A DNA stretch of 64,000 bases from positions 1 to 64,000 of the forward strand of contig NZ_JASISM010000005.1 in NCBI RefSeq assembly GCF_030063145.1. The letters run 5' to 3'. The translations under genes were made by a program, and so were the position numbers. Below are positions 26,537-35,748 of this stretch, piece by piece. Each line of letters begins with the position of its first letter. Position 1 is the first letter of the stretch. The notes beneath the pieces are model-generated. The model had not been told where the DNA came from. It searched no databases and saw only the letters and a list, made by a program, of their open reading frames with translations. Source of the stretch: Cryobacterium sp. PH31-L1. Its GTDB lineage: Bacteria > Actinomycetota > Actinomycetes > Actinomycetales > Microbacteriaceae.

Positions 26537-29206
26537 CTACTGGCTCAGCCCGCGCATCAAGGTGACGACCTCCCGCATCGACAGGCTCGGCAGGTAGGCA
26601 CGGGCCAGGGCAAATCCGATCTCCGGCAGCGCGACCGGGTCGGGGAAGGCCATGAAAACGGGCGCGAACTCCGGCTGGAACTTACGTTTGAACGCGAGCA
26701 ACGACCGAAACCCGTACACCGGTTCGAGCGTGCGCCCAAGGTATTCGAGCAGCCGATCGGCCACGCCCCCCTGCCTGGGCCCGGCAGCCGGGGCTAGCGG
26801 CGCTATGGACAGGCTGAGAAACTCGATCTGTGTGCTCTGCTGCATCCGCTCGGCGGTTTGGGCGATCAGAAATTCCATCACCCCGTTGATGCTGTCCGGG
26901 CGGCGCCGCATGAAGTCGAGGGTGTAGCCCACAATCTCGCCGTCGCGATAGGTCGGCAGCCAGCTGGTGACGGCGTGCACGCGCTCGGCATCGTCGACGG
27001 CGAGCATAAGGCGCACTGCCGGGTCCCGCAGTTCGTCGAGACCACCGAGGGTGAACCCCAGTTCGGGGAGTTCCTTCTCTTGCACCCACTGCTCCGAGAT
27101 TTCAGCGATCTGCGCCGCTTGGGCCAGGGACAGCGCCCGGTAGCTGGTCCAGACTGCCCGCACACCGGCACGGTCGGCCCGGTTCACGGAGGAACGGATG
27201 TCCTGCCACTTCTTTCCGGTAGTGCTCCAGCCGCTCGGATTGAGCAGGGTCTCCTCCCCCACCTGCATGGTGTGCCAGCCCATCGCGTTGAAGACCGGGT
27301 GCCAGCTCTCGTGCAGGCTGTAAAACACCGGCACCCAACCGTGGTCGTCGCACATGCGGGCAAAGAAGGCCACGGCTTCGGCGGCCTCGGACGGCGGTCC
27401 GACCGGTTCCGACGTGGTGATGGCGATGCCGTTGACCACGCGATAGGCGATCGCCGTGCGTCCGCTCGCGGTGAACCAGAGGGAATTACCGGTCCAGGTC
27501 GTCATGAACCCGAGCGATCCGCCGCCGTGGTCGGCGAGCAGGGTGCGCAGCTGCCCCGGTGCGTCGGCGGTCGGGCCGACCGACGCGCTCCGCAGGCAGA
27601 GGATTGCCCCGACGAATACAACGATCCAGAATGCAGCGCCGACGCCGTCGTACAGGGCGGTGGCAAGCGGGTCGGCCGGAAGAAAAGACACCCGCTCGAG
27701 GCGCAGGAACCCGACCGGAATGAAGCGCTCCGGCAGGTCCGCGAGCAGGTCGAGCAGCGTGACGGCTGGCCGAAAATGGGCGCGGAGCAGCCATCCGATG
27801 CCGATGTAGAACGTGGCGAGGGCGGTGAGGCTTCCGAAAGTCACGAGCACGAACCGACGTCGCACGCCGGCGCGGGAGGCAACCGGAAAACGGCGCAGAT
27901 GGCCGAGGATAACGAGGGCAACGGCGAGCGGAACGAGCACCGACACCACGAGGATGAGCGTGACCTCCCAGTACCGACCGGAATGCCACTGCCAGACGTA
28001 GTCCTGACCGGAGATCGGCAGCAGCCCGTAATACCAGGCTGCGAGCAGGGCCAGCCCGGTGTTGATGGTGATCGCCAGCCACGCGGCGAACCGCCGTCCG
28101 CGGGCCAGCCCGAACGCGGCAACGACAAGGGTGAGCAACGGCAGCAGGCTGACCAGAACCGGCCCGGCCCCGCCGATGCGTTCGAGGCTGAGTTCCTGCA
28201 CGCACTGCCGGGTGATATCCCCCAGTAGACAGCGGTCGACAACCTCCCCGGCCGTCGGAACGTCCTGGGTGAGCAGCATGCCCAGCGGTGCGAGCAGACC
28301 GAACCGGGCGCCAGAGAAGATGGTGATCACCGGACCGACCGCTACCATGCCGACGATGGCCGCGAGCAGCGTGCGGGTTTCGTGGTCGGAGCTGCGCCGC
28401 CAGGACGTGACCCGCAGCGGCGGGCGCCACAGCCAGCCGACGCCGAGCCCGACGACCGCGGCCAGCAGCCGGTACAGGTCGGAGGGCTGGCCGGAATAGA
28501 GCACGAGCACGAGTACCGTCGACAGGCCGAGCACCCGGATGCGCCGCCGCCAGAGCGGCCCAGCGAAGTAGCTGGCCGCCACGGCACTGCCGAACATAGG
28601 AGTGAAGGGGTCGGTCGCCCACAACTCGCTCACGCCGCGCGACCACATCTCGCCGCCGGCCACGCCGAGGTATTGAGCGCCGAGGCCGATTCCGGCACCG
28701 AGAATCGAGGTGATCAGAAAGGCGATGACGGTGCGCCGGGTTCCCATCAGCCGTTCGGCGAATCCCAGCAGCACGAGCGCGCCGGCCAGCGCCAACAACA
28801 GTTCGGCGCCGTTGTCGACGAAGAATACCGAGGTGAGCGGCGACCACCAGTGTCCGCGATCGATGACCGACTCGTAGCCGGTACCGAAAAAGAGACGGAT
28901 GCCCCGCGACGGCCCCGAAATCACCCCGCTGACCAGCGCGACGAGCAGAAGGACGCTCGCTAATGCGACCGCGAACGGCCGGTTCGAACCTAGTCGGTGG
29001 AGCCCCGCCAATGCGGAGCGCACCCGGAACGAGCCCCGAGCGGTTGCCGACGCGGTCGGCATTCGCTCCGGCCGGACAGGACGGTCCGGGGCCGGAGCGG
29101 TCGGGGTTGGCGCGGCTGCGGCTGCCGCTGGCGCGCTCAGGGTCTCAGCACGCTCCGGCGCCCGGATGCGCTTGGCCGGTTCGTGCGCCATCTGTTCGCT
29201 GGTCAT
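26537..29206 (-). CDS. MprF-like membrane protein with DUF2156 aminoacyltransferase domain
   Basis: An 889-residue membrane protein. After a Pro/Ala-rich soluble N-terminus come about a dozen membrane helices, the first group resembling the rhomboid fold. A cytoplasmic C-terminal domain follows (from about residue 560; TSEPVGPPSEA, GKKWQDIRSSVNRADRAGV, DDAERVHAVTSWLPTY, GVMEFLIA). That domain matches the family that transfers an amino acid from tRNA to phosphatidylglycerol, as in MprF/LysX-type proteins. The rhomboid catalytic GxSG and His are not recognisable (GSAVAAS instead). The ATG at 29206 overlaps the stop of the upstream esterase gene. Amino acid and lipid substrates are unknown. Confidence 0.8.
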   Translation of the reverse strand: MTSEQMAHEPAKRIRAPERAETLSAPAAAAAAPTPTAPAPDRPVRPERMPTASATARGSFRVRSALAGLHRLGSNRPFAVALASVLLLVALVSGVISGPSRGIRLFFGTGYESVIDRGHWWSPLTSVFFVDNGAELLLALAGALVLLGFAERLMGTRRTVIAFLITSILGAGIGLGAQYLGVAGGEMWSRGVSELWATDPFTPMFGSAVAASYFAGPLWRRRIRVLGLSTVLVLVLYSGQPSDLYRLLAAVVGLGVGWLWRPPLRVTSWRRSSDHETRTLLAAIVGMVAVGPVITIFSGARFGLLAPLGMLLTQDVPTAGEVVDRCLLGDITRQCVQELSLERIGGAGPVLVSLLPLLTLVVAAFGLARGRRFAAWLAITINTGLALLAAWYYGLLPISGQDYVWQWHSGRYWEVTLILVVSVLVPLAVALVILGHLRRFPVASRAGVRRRFVLVTFGSLTALATFYIGIGWLLRAHFRPAVTLLDLLADLPERFIPVGFLRLERVSFLPADPLATALYDGVGAAFWIVVFVGAILCLRSASVGPTADAPGQLRTLLADHGGGSLGFMTTWTGNSLWFTASGRTAIAYRVVNGIAITTSEPVGPPSEAAEAVAFFARMCDDHGWVPVFYSLHESWHPVFNAMGWHTMQVGEETLLNPSGWSTTGKKWQDIRSSVNRADRAGVRAVWTSYRALSLAQAAQIAEISEQWVQEKELPELGFTLGGLDELRDPAVRLMLAVDDAERVHAVTSWLPTYRDGEIVGYTLDFMRRRPDSINGVMEFLIAQTAERMQQSTQIEFLSLSIAPLAPAAGPRQGGVADRLLEYLGRTLEPVYGFRSLLAFKRKFQPEFAPVFMAFPDPVALPEIGFALARAYLPSLSMREVVTLMRGLSQ

Positions 29207-30531
29207 CGGGTCATCGCCACCGCGTGCGGAGCGAGCAGCCCGGTTCGGGCGGCGATGAGGGGAAGGGCCGTGGTCCACGCGTAGTCGACGGTGTGCCAGT
29301 CGTGGGCTGTACCCGATGATTCGAAGAGGCGACTGTCGACGCCGGCGCGATGGGCAGCATCCGCAATCGCGTGCACCCCCGGCAGAAAGCGCAGGTCACC
29401 GTCACCGACCACAAAGATCGCAGCGAGATCGGCATAGGGTGCGTGGGCGGCGAGAATAGCTGATGGCGCTGCCGCGGCATACGAAGCGGCACTGCCGTCG
29501 AAACCGGCTGCCACCGTGTGCGCCTCGCTTCCGTTGCTGGGAACGAGCTCTCCCGAGATGTCCAAAATCGTACCGTAAAGCTGCGGGTGCGCCGCGCCCA
29601 GTTGAATTGAACAGGTGCCGCCCTGAGAGAACCCGGCGATGGTCCAGCCGAGAGGCTGGGCGACCACGTGCAGGTGCGCGCGGATCCAGGTGGGAACATC
29701 GACGGTGAGGTAGCTGGCCGCATTGCCGAGTTTCGAGTCCACGCACATCGGATTGTTGTCGGGCGCGCCGAGCTGGTCGGGAACCACGACGATGGGGGCG
29801 AGGCCGGAGTGCGCCTGGGCATACCGGTCGAGAATGCTGGCCAAGCCGCCGGCCGTGAACACGTCACTCGGGCTGCCGGGTTGGCCGGACAGCATCTCGA
29901 CCACGGGCAGCGCCGGCGGGTTGGTTCCCATGGCTGCGGGCGGCAGATAGACCAGGGCGGGTCGTGCGGCAAACCCGGAGACCGTCGCCGGAATCGTGAC
30001 GGTGCCGACGATTCCGTCGCCCGCGCTGCTCGCCGCACCGGCCGTGGCAGCCGCGGGAGTGTCACTGCGAGCCGCAGCCAGCGCTTGGTCCAGCTGCGGA
30101 AAACTGGCCAGACCGAGAGCCACTCGCAGCGTCGGAAATTGCCCGACGTTGGCGTTGATCCCGGCTGCGGCGCTGAGCAGGCAGAGCGGCAGAGCGCAAA
30201 TAGCGAGGACCCGTCGCCACCGAGCCTGGTCGCGCAGGTTCAGTAGCACGATAGCGACGCTGGCGCCCAGCGCTGCGGTCCAGAGCCGGGTGGCGATCGA
30301 CAGTGACACGCCCCAGGGATCCCAGACGTCGCTGACCAACCAGGCCAGCACCCATCCAGCGGCAGCCCCGACGACGGCACCGATGACGGTTAGTACCGCG
30401 CGACGCACACCGGTTGGGCCGAGCAACACGAGCAGCAGTGCAAGACCAGTGGCGCCGTAGAGCGCCGCGAGGAGGGGAGCGTCAATCAGATTGACATCCA
30501 GCGGGTTGATGTCTGAGAGCAGCGAGTTCAT
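29203..30531 (-). CDS. Membrane-anchored alpha/beta-hydrolase-fold esterase
   Basis: A 442-residue protein: four hydrophobic helices within residues 15-125, then an extracytoplasmic esterase domain of the antigen-85/esterase-D type. The nucleophile is Ser302 in GFSQGG. Acid and base candidates are Asp in VVGDGDLRF and His in GTAHDWHTVDYAW. It is translationally coupled to the MprF-like gene. Hydrolases paired with aminoacyl-phosphatidylglycerol synthases in other Gram-positives remove the amino acid again, which suggests the same role here; a mycoloyl or peptidoglycan-linked substrate is an alternative. Confidence 0.8.
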   Translation of the reverse strand: MNSLLSDINPLDVNLIDAPLLAALYGATGLALLLVLLGPTGVRRAVLTVIGAVVGAAAGWVLAWLVSDVWDPWGVSLSIATRLWTAALGASVAIVLLNLRDQARWRRVLAICALPLCLLSAAAGINANVGQFPTLRVALGLASFPQLDQALAAARSDTPAAATAGAASSAGDGIVGTVTIPATVSGFAARPALVYLPPAAMGTNPPALPVVEMLSGQPGSPSDVFTAGGLASILDRYAQAHSGLAPIVVVPDQLGAPDNNPMCVDSKLGNAASYLTVDVPTWIRAHLHVVAQPLGWTIAGFSQGGTCSIQLGAAHPQLYGTILDISGELVPSNGSEAHTVAAGFDGSAASYAAAAPSAILAAHAPYADLAAIFVVGDGDLRFLPGVHAIADAAHRAGVDSRLFESSGTAHDWHTVDYAWTTALPLIAARTGLLAPHAVAMTR

Positions 30532-30733
30532 CCAGAGCCTCCGAACCTACTCTGGCACCACCGGCACGTTCGCAGACGGGCATCGCGGAGTTCTCAGCCA
30601 GTGCCCCCAAAAGTCACGGCTGGCTGACAGCCCGCTCCCAGTCGGTAATCGGATGCCGCCCCTCGGTCGCGGGAGGGGCGCGCCTACTCCCCATCGCGCA
30701 TGCTCTGCTGGCCGAGCGTCGCTGCGCCGGCTC

Positions 30734-33700
30734 TCAACGCAGGTCTCGCAGCCGATCGGCGATTCTGTTGTCTTCGCCCGCTCGGCGCTCATAGGTGACG
30801 GCGATGATGAGAAGTACCGCACCGACGACAGCGAGGGTGATCCACCACGGCATCGACTCGATCCCCCGGCCGATCTGCACCAGGAAAACCACAGCATTCT
30901 CGAGCGGAAGCACGACGATTCCGATTAGGAACGGGGCTGCTAGCCTGCGACTCGAGCCGATCAGGATGGCGAGGAGCGCAATGACGATCACGAGGATCGC
31001 CCGCCAAGTCTGCGGGTCAGTGAAGGTGGCCGTGACCGACGCCGACAGAAGGGCCACGATTCCGGGGGCCAGCAAGGGCCAGGAGCCGTTCCAGCGGGCC
31101 GGCCAGCTGCTGATGGTGCCTCTCGTGCCGGCATCGACTGGATGCGCTCGCGCACCATTTAGTATTACAGCGCCGGCCGTCAGCAGAAAAAGGCCAAGCG
31201 GCAGAGAGAACCACTCGACGCGCAGGTCTCGCGGACTCCACGCCACGATCGCCGTGACGAATGCGATGCCGAAGACGAACCACACGGGTGGCAGACTCGT
31301 CGTTCGGGTGCGGAGCCGCCAGGCGATAACGACGACGGTCACGAGGTAGGCGACCATGAGAGCCCACACCATCCAGATTGTGAACCAATCGCGATCGATC
31401 GATGACCAGGTGGCGACCGCAAGGAACACCGCCGGAGGCGCATAAAGCCAGCGAGTGCGGGCCAACCGCGATCCCTCCGGCGCGACCTTGCGGATGGCGC
31501 CAGCGCCGAGGGCCGCCGGCAGTGCTCCGGCCAAGCCGATTCCGAAGCAGAGCAGAACGAGCGGCACACCTCCGGTGAGGATAGGATCGGCACCGAAACC
31601 GAATCTGACCCCCTGAATCGCGCCGGCTGCCCCGGCGGCAATCGCTACGCCCAGGGTTGGAATCTGCAGCGCTCGGAGCAGTCCGGCACGCACCGAACAG
31701 CCTCGGCCGAGCACACCGCCGACGCCAAGCAGGAGCCACGATGCGACGACGAGCCCATAGCCACGCCACGGGGCGAGGGCGGCAGCTCCCGTGCCGGATA
31801 CCGCCAGATTCACGAGGATGGGGGCGATGGCTAGGACCAGGCCCGCCGCATACAGCGATACAACGCGAGAACCGCGTGCGGTGAGGATCAGGCCGACAAT
31901 TGCGGCGGCCAGGGCGGGCGGCAGCAGGTAGGGTTCAAGCGTTCTGATTCCGGCGAGGGCCCACAGACACCAGAGCGCGCCGGTGAATGAGGCGGCGGCG
32001 ACCCACCAGCCGTACCGGCGCTTGGCCCAGAATGCCGTGGCGGCAGTGCCGAGCCCGAGGATGACCAGCACGATGAAGGTCGTCGGCAGCCCGGCAGCGA
32101 CGCGTACGAGCGCCAGCTGGACCGCGATCACCGCGGTCAGCAGGGTCGAAGATTCAATCGCAATCCGGGCGGCCGCGGCATCCCTCGGCCCAATCCCCCG
32201 CAGCCCCAGCATCGACCCGATCAGTCCGGTGCTCGGGAGCACGATAGCGACAATGGCCGCGATCAACGGCAGCGTCACCGGAGACGCGCTGCCGAGGAGC
32301 ACCTGCGCGCCGAGGCAGATCACCACGACGGCAAGAGCGGGAACGAGGAGGCCGGCGGCGATCGTGCGGAGCACAATGCCGAGGCCCGCACGTCGAGTAT
32401 TGAGGAGGGTGAGTGCCAGTAAGAAGATGAGGGCGGTCGAGAGGGCTGTCCAGCCGCTGCGCTCGAACAGCACCTGCGCGACGCCGATCATGAACGGCAC
32501 AAACGTCACGACCAGAATCGCGTACCAGGCCGAAGGCCCGACCCGTCGCAGGAAGGTCGCCGAAATCGCGCCGAGCGAGCCGAGCGACGTGGTCAGGCAG
32601 AGCACGGCGATGGTGCCGAGGCCCAGTTGGTCGAGTCCAATCGCGACGATGACGAGCGCGTAGGCATAACCCGCGCCGACGTGCAGAAACCGTATCCCGG
32701 ACGGCACGGTCTGCGCAATGACGGCGATGGTCGCGACGATGGCTATGCCGGCCCAGACGGTGACACCATCATCGGCCAAGGAGCAGACAACGGCCAGCAG
32801 CAGCGCGAAATGGATGCCAAGCACGAGTGGCAGCCGCATCCCCAGCGAGGCGTTCCGGACGCGCGGAAGAGCGACGAGCGCGATGCTCGCTGCTACAGCC
32901 AGGCTCAGGGCGATCGCGATGCGCGACCAGAGCGGCACGATGGGCTGACAGGCAAAAACCAGCCCGGCGAGGGCGGCGAGCCAGATCGCAATTGATCCCG
33001 TCCACGCGGCCAGCCTTCGGGAAGCAATATCGAGCTGGGAAGCATCCGTTTTAGCGGTACGCCTGGTCAATACCGAGAAGGCTCCGAGTCCGGCCGACAA
33101 CGCACCCAGGCCGATTACAACGGCGAGAAAGCCGTGCGCGGGCATGAGGCCGATCGCACCGCTGGCTGAGCCGGTGAGCGAGGTGAGCACCGTTACGGCC
33201 CCGATCATCACGGCCATGAGAACGGTCAAGAGTACACTCACAGCGGCAATGGCGAATGCACCACCCAGGAATGCTCGGCGATCGAGGGAGCGGGCTCTCG
33301 GAGCACACTCCTGAAGAAGGAGAAGGGCGGCGGCACCTGCTGCGGGGGCGACGGCCAGGTACCACTCGCCCCCGCCGTGCGCGCCGAGGTCGAGTGCGAA
33401 CGGCAGGCTGACCGCGGCGGCCATCGCGGCAGCGCTCGTTACGGCGCTCCAGACCAACGTGGCCACCTGCCCAATCGTGAGCAGGGCGAGCAGGGCGACA
33501 CCCGTCAGCACTGCGGCGATCGTCAGCCAGTATTCGGTTGTGGTGGTGAACTCGATGAATCCGAGCTGGGCCACTGCGATGCCGGTGGCGACAATCTGAA
33601 TCGTTGCAAGAGTCATACGTTCGAACCGGAGGCGCTCATCAAACCGTTGCGCCAAGGCGGCTGTCGTGCCGATCAGGGCGAGCGCGACGAAGGCAACTCC

Positions 33701-34480
33701 GAGGAGTCCCAGGATCTCCGACAGTGTGGTTTCGCCCGCGTAGCCCAGCATCGCCGGAGCGAGAGTGAGCCCGGCAAGCGAGATCCAGAGCCAGCTGCGA
33801 ATGCTCGCGAGCGTCGCCACTAAGACCATGACACCGCCACTGACGAGTGTTCCGACGGCGGCTAGCACCCACGGGCTGATTCCGTTCGGCGCGAGTTCCG
33901 AGAACGCGTAGACGTCGAGGGCGACGAAGACCATCCCGAGACCGCCGACGGCTTCGGCCGAGAATTGCAGCTTGCGGTGGGCCAGCAGGCAGGCGCCGCC
34001 GAGAAAGAGGATGGTGATCAGCCCGACGATCACGCTGCGCAAAGCGTGATCTTCGAGGTCGGGGTTGAAGAAGGTGAAGACGACAGCGGAGACGGCGAAC
34101 AATCCAGCGCCCGCGACTGCGAGCACGGACTGCACCGTCGCGCTGGACCACGGGCCCGCAGTGGCCGCCGCGCCCGCGCCAGGTTGGGCGGGCATCCGTT
34201 GTGGAATCGGTGCCGGCGTGGGCACGGCGCTGTCTTCGGCGTCGATCGCATGGGGCGGATGCGACAGGCGGACGAGTGCCTCTTGTCGTTCCACGAGCGC
34301 CGCGGCGGCCGCCTCCGAGGCTGACCAGAGTTCTTCCGCAAGAACACCGACGAGTTCGGCGCCGCAATTGCGACAGGGGCTGTCGGGCAGGGCGGCCGCG
34401 CAAACGGGGCACGACGTGCGGTCGAGCAGATGGCCAATCGCGACGTCGTTCCAAGGCTGAACAGCTCGCGGCATGCTCAT
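30734..34480 (-). CDS. Giant polytopic membrane protein with N-terminal zinc ribbon
   Basis: A 1248-residue protein. Residues about 20-40 hold a CPVC-CRNC zinc ribbon, followed by a short helical stretch (EELWSASEAAAAALVERQEALVRL). The remainder is almost wholly hydrophobic, with well over twenty membrane helices in a run of similar-looking segments. It resembles the actinobacterial proteins annotated only by similarity to SCO7613. No transport, glycosyltransferase or enzyme motif is visible. The ATG at 34480 overlaps the stop of the upstream regulator gene, so it is the third gene of a coupled operon under one operator. Confidence 0.75.
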   Translation of the reverse strand: MSMPRAVQPWNDVAIGHLLDRTSCPVCAAALPDSPCRNCGAELVGVLAEELWSASEAAAAALVERQEALVRLSHPPHAIDAEDSAVPTPAPIPQRMPAQPGAGAAATAGPWSSATVQSVLAVAGAGLFAVSAVVFTFFNPDLEDHALRSVIVGLITILFLGGACLLAHRKLQFSAEAVGGLGMVFVALDVYAFSELAPNGISPWVLAAVGTLVSGGVMVLVATLASIRSWLWISLAGLTLAPAMLGYAGETTLSEILGLLGVAFVALALIGTTAALAQRFDERLRFERMTLATIQIVATGIAVAQLGFIEFTTTTEYWLTIAAVLTGVALLALLTIGQVATLVWSAVTSAAAMAAAVSLPFALDLGAHGGGEWYLAVAPAAGAAALLLLQECAPRARSLDRRAFLGGAFAIAAVSVLLTVLMAVMIGAVTVLTSLTGSASGAIGLMPAHGFLAVVIGLGALSAGLGAFSVLTRRTAKTDASQLDIASRRLAAWTGSIAIWLAALAGLVFACQPIVPLWSRIAIALSLAVAASIALVALPRVRNASLGMRLPLVLGIHFALLLAVVCSLADDGVTVWAGIAIVATIAVIAQTVPSGIRFLHVGAGYAYALVIVAIGLDQLGLGTIAVLCLTTSLGSLGAISATFLRRVGPSAWYAILVVTFVPFMIGVAQVLFERSGWTALSTALIFLLALTLLNTRRAGLGIVLRTIAAGLLVPALAVVVICLGAQVLLGSASPVTLPLIAAIVAIVLPSTGLIGSMLGLRGIGPRDAAAARIAIESSTLLTAVIAVQLALVRVAAGLPTTFIVLVILGLGTAATAFWAKRRYGWWVAAASFTGALWCLWALAGIRTLEPYLLPPALAAAIVGLILTARGSRVVSLYAAGLVLAIAPILVNLAVSGTGAAALAPWRGYGLVVASWLLLGVGGVLGRGCSVRAGLLRALQIPTLGVAIAAGAAGAIQGVRFGFGADPILTGGVPLVLLCFGIGLAGALPAALGAGAIRKVAPEGSRLARTRWLYAPPAVFLAVATWSSIDRDWFTIWMVWALMVAYLVTVVVIAWRLRTRTTSLPPVWFVFGIAFVTAIVAWSPRDLRVEWFSLPLGLFLLTAGAVILNGARAHPVDAGTRGTISSWPARWNGSWPLLAPGIVALLSASVTATFTDPQTWRAILVIVIALLAILIGSSRRLAAPFLIGIVVLPLENAVVFLVQIGRGIESMPWWITLAVVGAVLLIIAVTYERRAGEDNRIADRLRDLR

Positions 34481-34725
34481 GACCCCGCCGCCGCTGACTT
34501 TGCCTCTGCGGCCGCCTCATCTTCAGGGACCCACACGAAGATGTCGCCGGGCTGGCAGTCGAGCACGCGGCAGATCGAGTCCAGGGTGGAGAATCGCACG
34601 GCCTTAGCTCGACCATTCTTAAGAACCGATACGTTCGCCGGCGTGATGTCGATCGCGGCGGCGAAGTCGGCGACCGACATCTTCTTCTTGGCGAGTTCGA
34701 CGTCGAGGTTGATCACGATGGGCAT
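34477..34725 (-). CDS. Small Cro/CI-type helix-turn-helix regulator
   Basis: An 82-residue DNA-binding protein of the compact YozG-like type: MPIVINLDVELAKKK, then SVADFAAAIDITPANVSVLKNGRAKAVRFSTLDSICRVLDCQPGDIFVWVPE. It overlaps the genes on both sides (ATGA each). This class is nearly always paired with a DUF2975 membrane protein. The likely binding site is the inverted repeat at 35211-35244, giving autoregulation. The frame stays open far upstream, but this ATG is where the recognisable domain begins. Confidence 0.9.
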   Translation of the reverse strand: MPIVINLDVELAKKKMSVADFAAAIDITPANVSVLKNGRAKAVRFSTLDSICRVLDCQPGDIFVWVPEDEAAAEAKSAAAGS

Positions 34726-35201
34726 CAGACCACTTCCCCGAGATCGTGTTCGAGTTGGGAAGCTTGATGGAGGAGCCCGCGCATCACAACGATCATCAAG
34801 GCCAGTCCCGAGCCCACGACGATTCCGAGTGAGCACAGCATGATGACCGAGGGCGAGGCCACACCGGCGACCGCCAGGGTGGTGAAGGACCCGAGGAGGA
34901 GGAGGGTCGCCAGGGCGACCAGGCCGAGGATGATATTGACATACCTGAAGGCGTGATCCCTGAAAATGATGGATGCCCGCACCAGCGAAAGCAGGCGCCA
35001 CACGCAGCCGAGTGCGACCTGCACGCAGAGCAGGAACCCCACGGTGACCACTATCCCGGGTACCTGGAGATAGTCGAGTTGGGGGGATTTTTCGACCATC
35101 TGCTGCGCGACCGCTGGGATGACAAAGACCTGGCACGCCAGAAGCAGTGTGATCAGCACGAAGATGAGTGTTTTCAGGGTGACGATCGCCGAGCGATGCA
35201 T
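34725..35201 (-). CDS. DUF2975 membrane protein
   Basis: A 158-residue protein with four predicted membrane helices (LIFVLITLLLACQVFVIP, VTVGFLLCVQVALGCVW, IILGLVALATLLLLGSFTTL, VIMLCSLGIVVGSGLALMIVV), the DUF2975 pattern. AGGA precedes ATG 35201 by a few bases; the frame upstream runs through the operator and is not used. It is the first gene of the operon with the small regulator and the giant membrane protein. In such pairs the membrane protein may hold or sense for the regulator, though this is inference. Confidence 0.85.
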   Translation of the reverse strand: MHRSAIVTLKTLIFVLITLLLACQVFVIPAVAQQMVEKSPQLDYLQVPGIVVTVGFLLCVQVALGCVWRLLSLVRASIIFRDHAFRYVNIILGLVALATLLLLGSFTTLAVAGVASPSVIMLCSLGIVVGSGLALMIVVMRGLLHQASQLEHDLGEVV

Positions 35202-35210
35202 GTGAATCCT

Positions 35211-35244
35211 ATCGTTTATCGGTCTGAATCTATCGATAAACGAT
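35211..35244. promoter_or_regulatory. Operator of the DUF2975-regulator operon
   Basis: ATCGTTTATCG (35211-35221) and CGATAAACGAT (35234-35244) are a perfect 11-bp inverted repeat with a 12-base spacer, 10 bp before the DUF2975 start codon. A TATA-rich stretch just upstream on the minus strand (about 35240-35247) could be the -10 region. The AT-rich, long arms in high-GC DNA strongly suggest a protein-binding site, most simply for the co-encoded Cro/CI protein. Confidence 0.8.
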
Positions 35245-35395
35245 ATACACACATTCTTGCGAGCAACACAGCTCGGGCATATTCCGCTACCGAGATTCGC
35301 CGCCGGGACAGCTCGCGCCTGCACAGCCCCTAGGCTTCAGAGATACCGGATACCGTCGGCGACCCTGTCCACGACGCTGAGCAGGTCACATAGAA

Positions 35396-35545
35396 ATGCA
35401 GTCTGACCTTGTACTTTCCAACATCGACTTCGCCATAATGCTCTGTGCACACCATCACATGCTGCTGCACAACAGGCAGTTGAAGATCCTTCTGTACCGG
35501 GAACAACCCGCGACCGGGCTACCCCCAACGACGACTACCGAAACT
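35396..35545 (+). pseudogene. Remnant of an HNH endonuclease (DUF222/13E12 type) gene
   Basis: A short open stretch encodes NIDFAIMLCAHHHMLLHNRQLKI, which matches the C-terminal HNH motif of the abundant actinobacterial DUF222/13E12-repeat proteins (NGILLCRHHHxLLHN). The whole upstream part of such a protein (several hundred residues) is missing, and nothing recognisable follows. It is a decayed fragment in the 550-bp gap between the DUF2975 operon and era. Confidence 0.55.
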
Positions 35546-35621
35546 GACCTTTCGCGTTGGCTGGTGCCCTGCAGCTGGTGCCACTGCCAGCCGCGTCTGG
35601 GGGTTGCGGCCTCGATCCCTC

Positions 35622-35677
35622 GTTCCCCGCGCCTCGACCAGCGTGGTGACGGCTGGTTCCTCGCGCCTCGACCAGCG
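35622..35677. repeat. Direct repeat of a GC-rich extragenic element
   Basis: A 22-bp unit containing CGCGCCTCGACCAGCG occurs at 35622-35643 and 35656-35677 with one mismatch, and part of it (CCTCGATCCCTC) just before. It resembles dispersed extragenic repeats (CTCGCGCCTCGACCAGC) that I associate with Microbacteriaceae genomes, but no second locus is in this window. Confidence 0.5.
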
Positions 35678-35748
35678 AAGCTGGACCGGTGCGGTCGGGA
35701 CGACCCGCTACCGGGCCGCCGGCAGGACGACTACAGAAACCAGCGCCG

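Noticed and set aside
34477..35136. 219-codon frame containing the Cro/CI regulator
   Set aside because: The extra N-terminal part is the DUF2975 gene read in another frame; the regulator domain starts at ATG 34725.
34477..35201. Regulator plus small membrane protein as a toxin-antitoxin pair
   Set aside because: The overlap and sizes fit, but DUF2975-YozG-like pairs have a distinct pattern and the third gene argues for a regulated operon.
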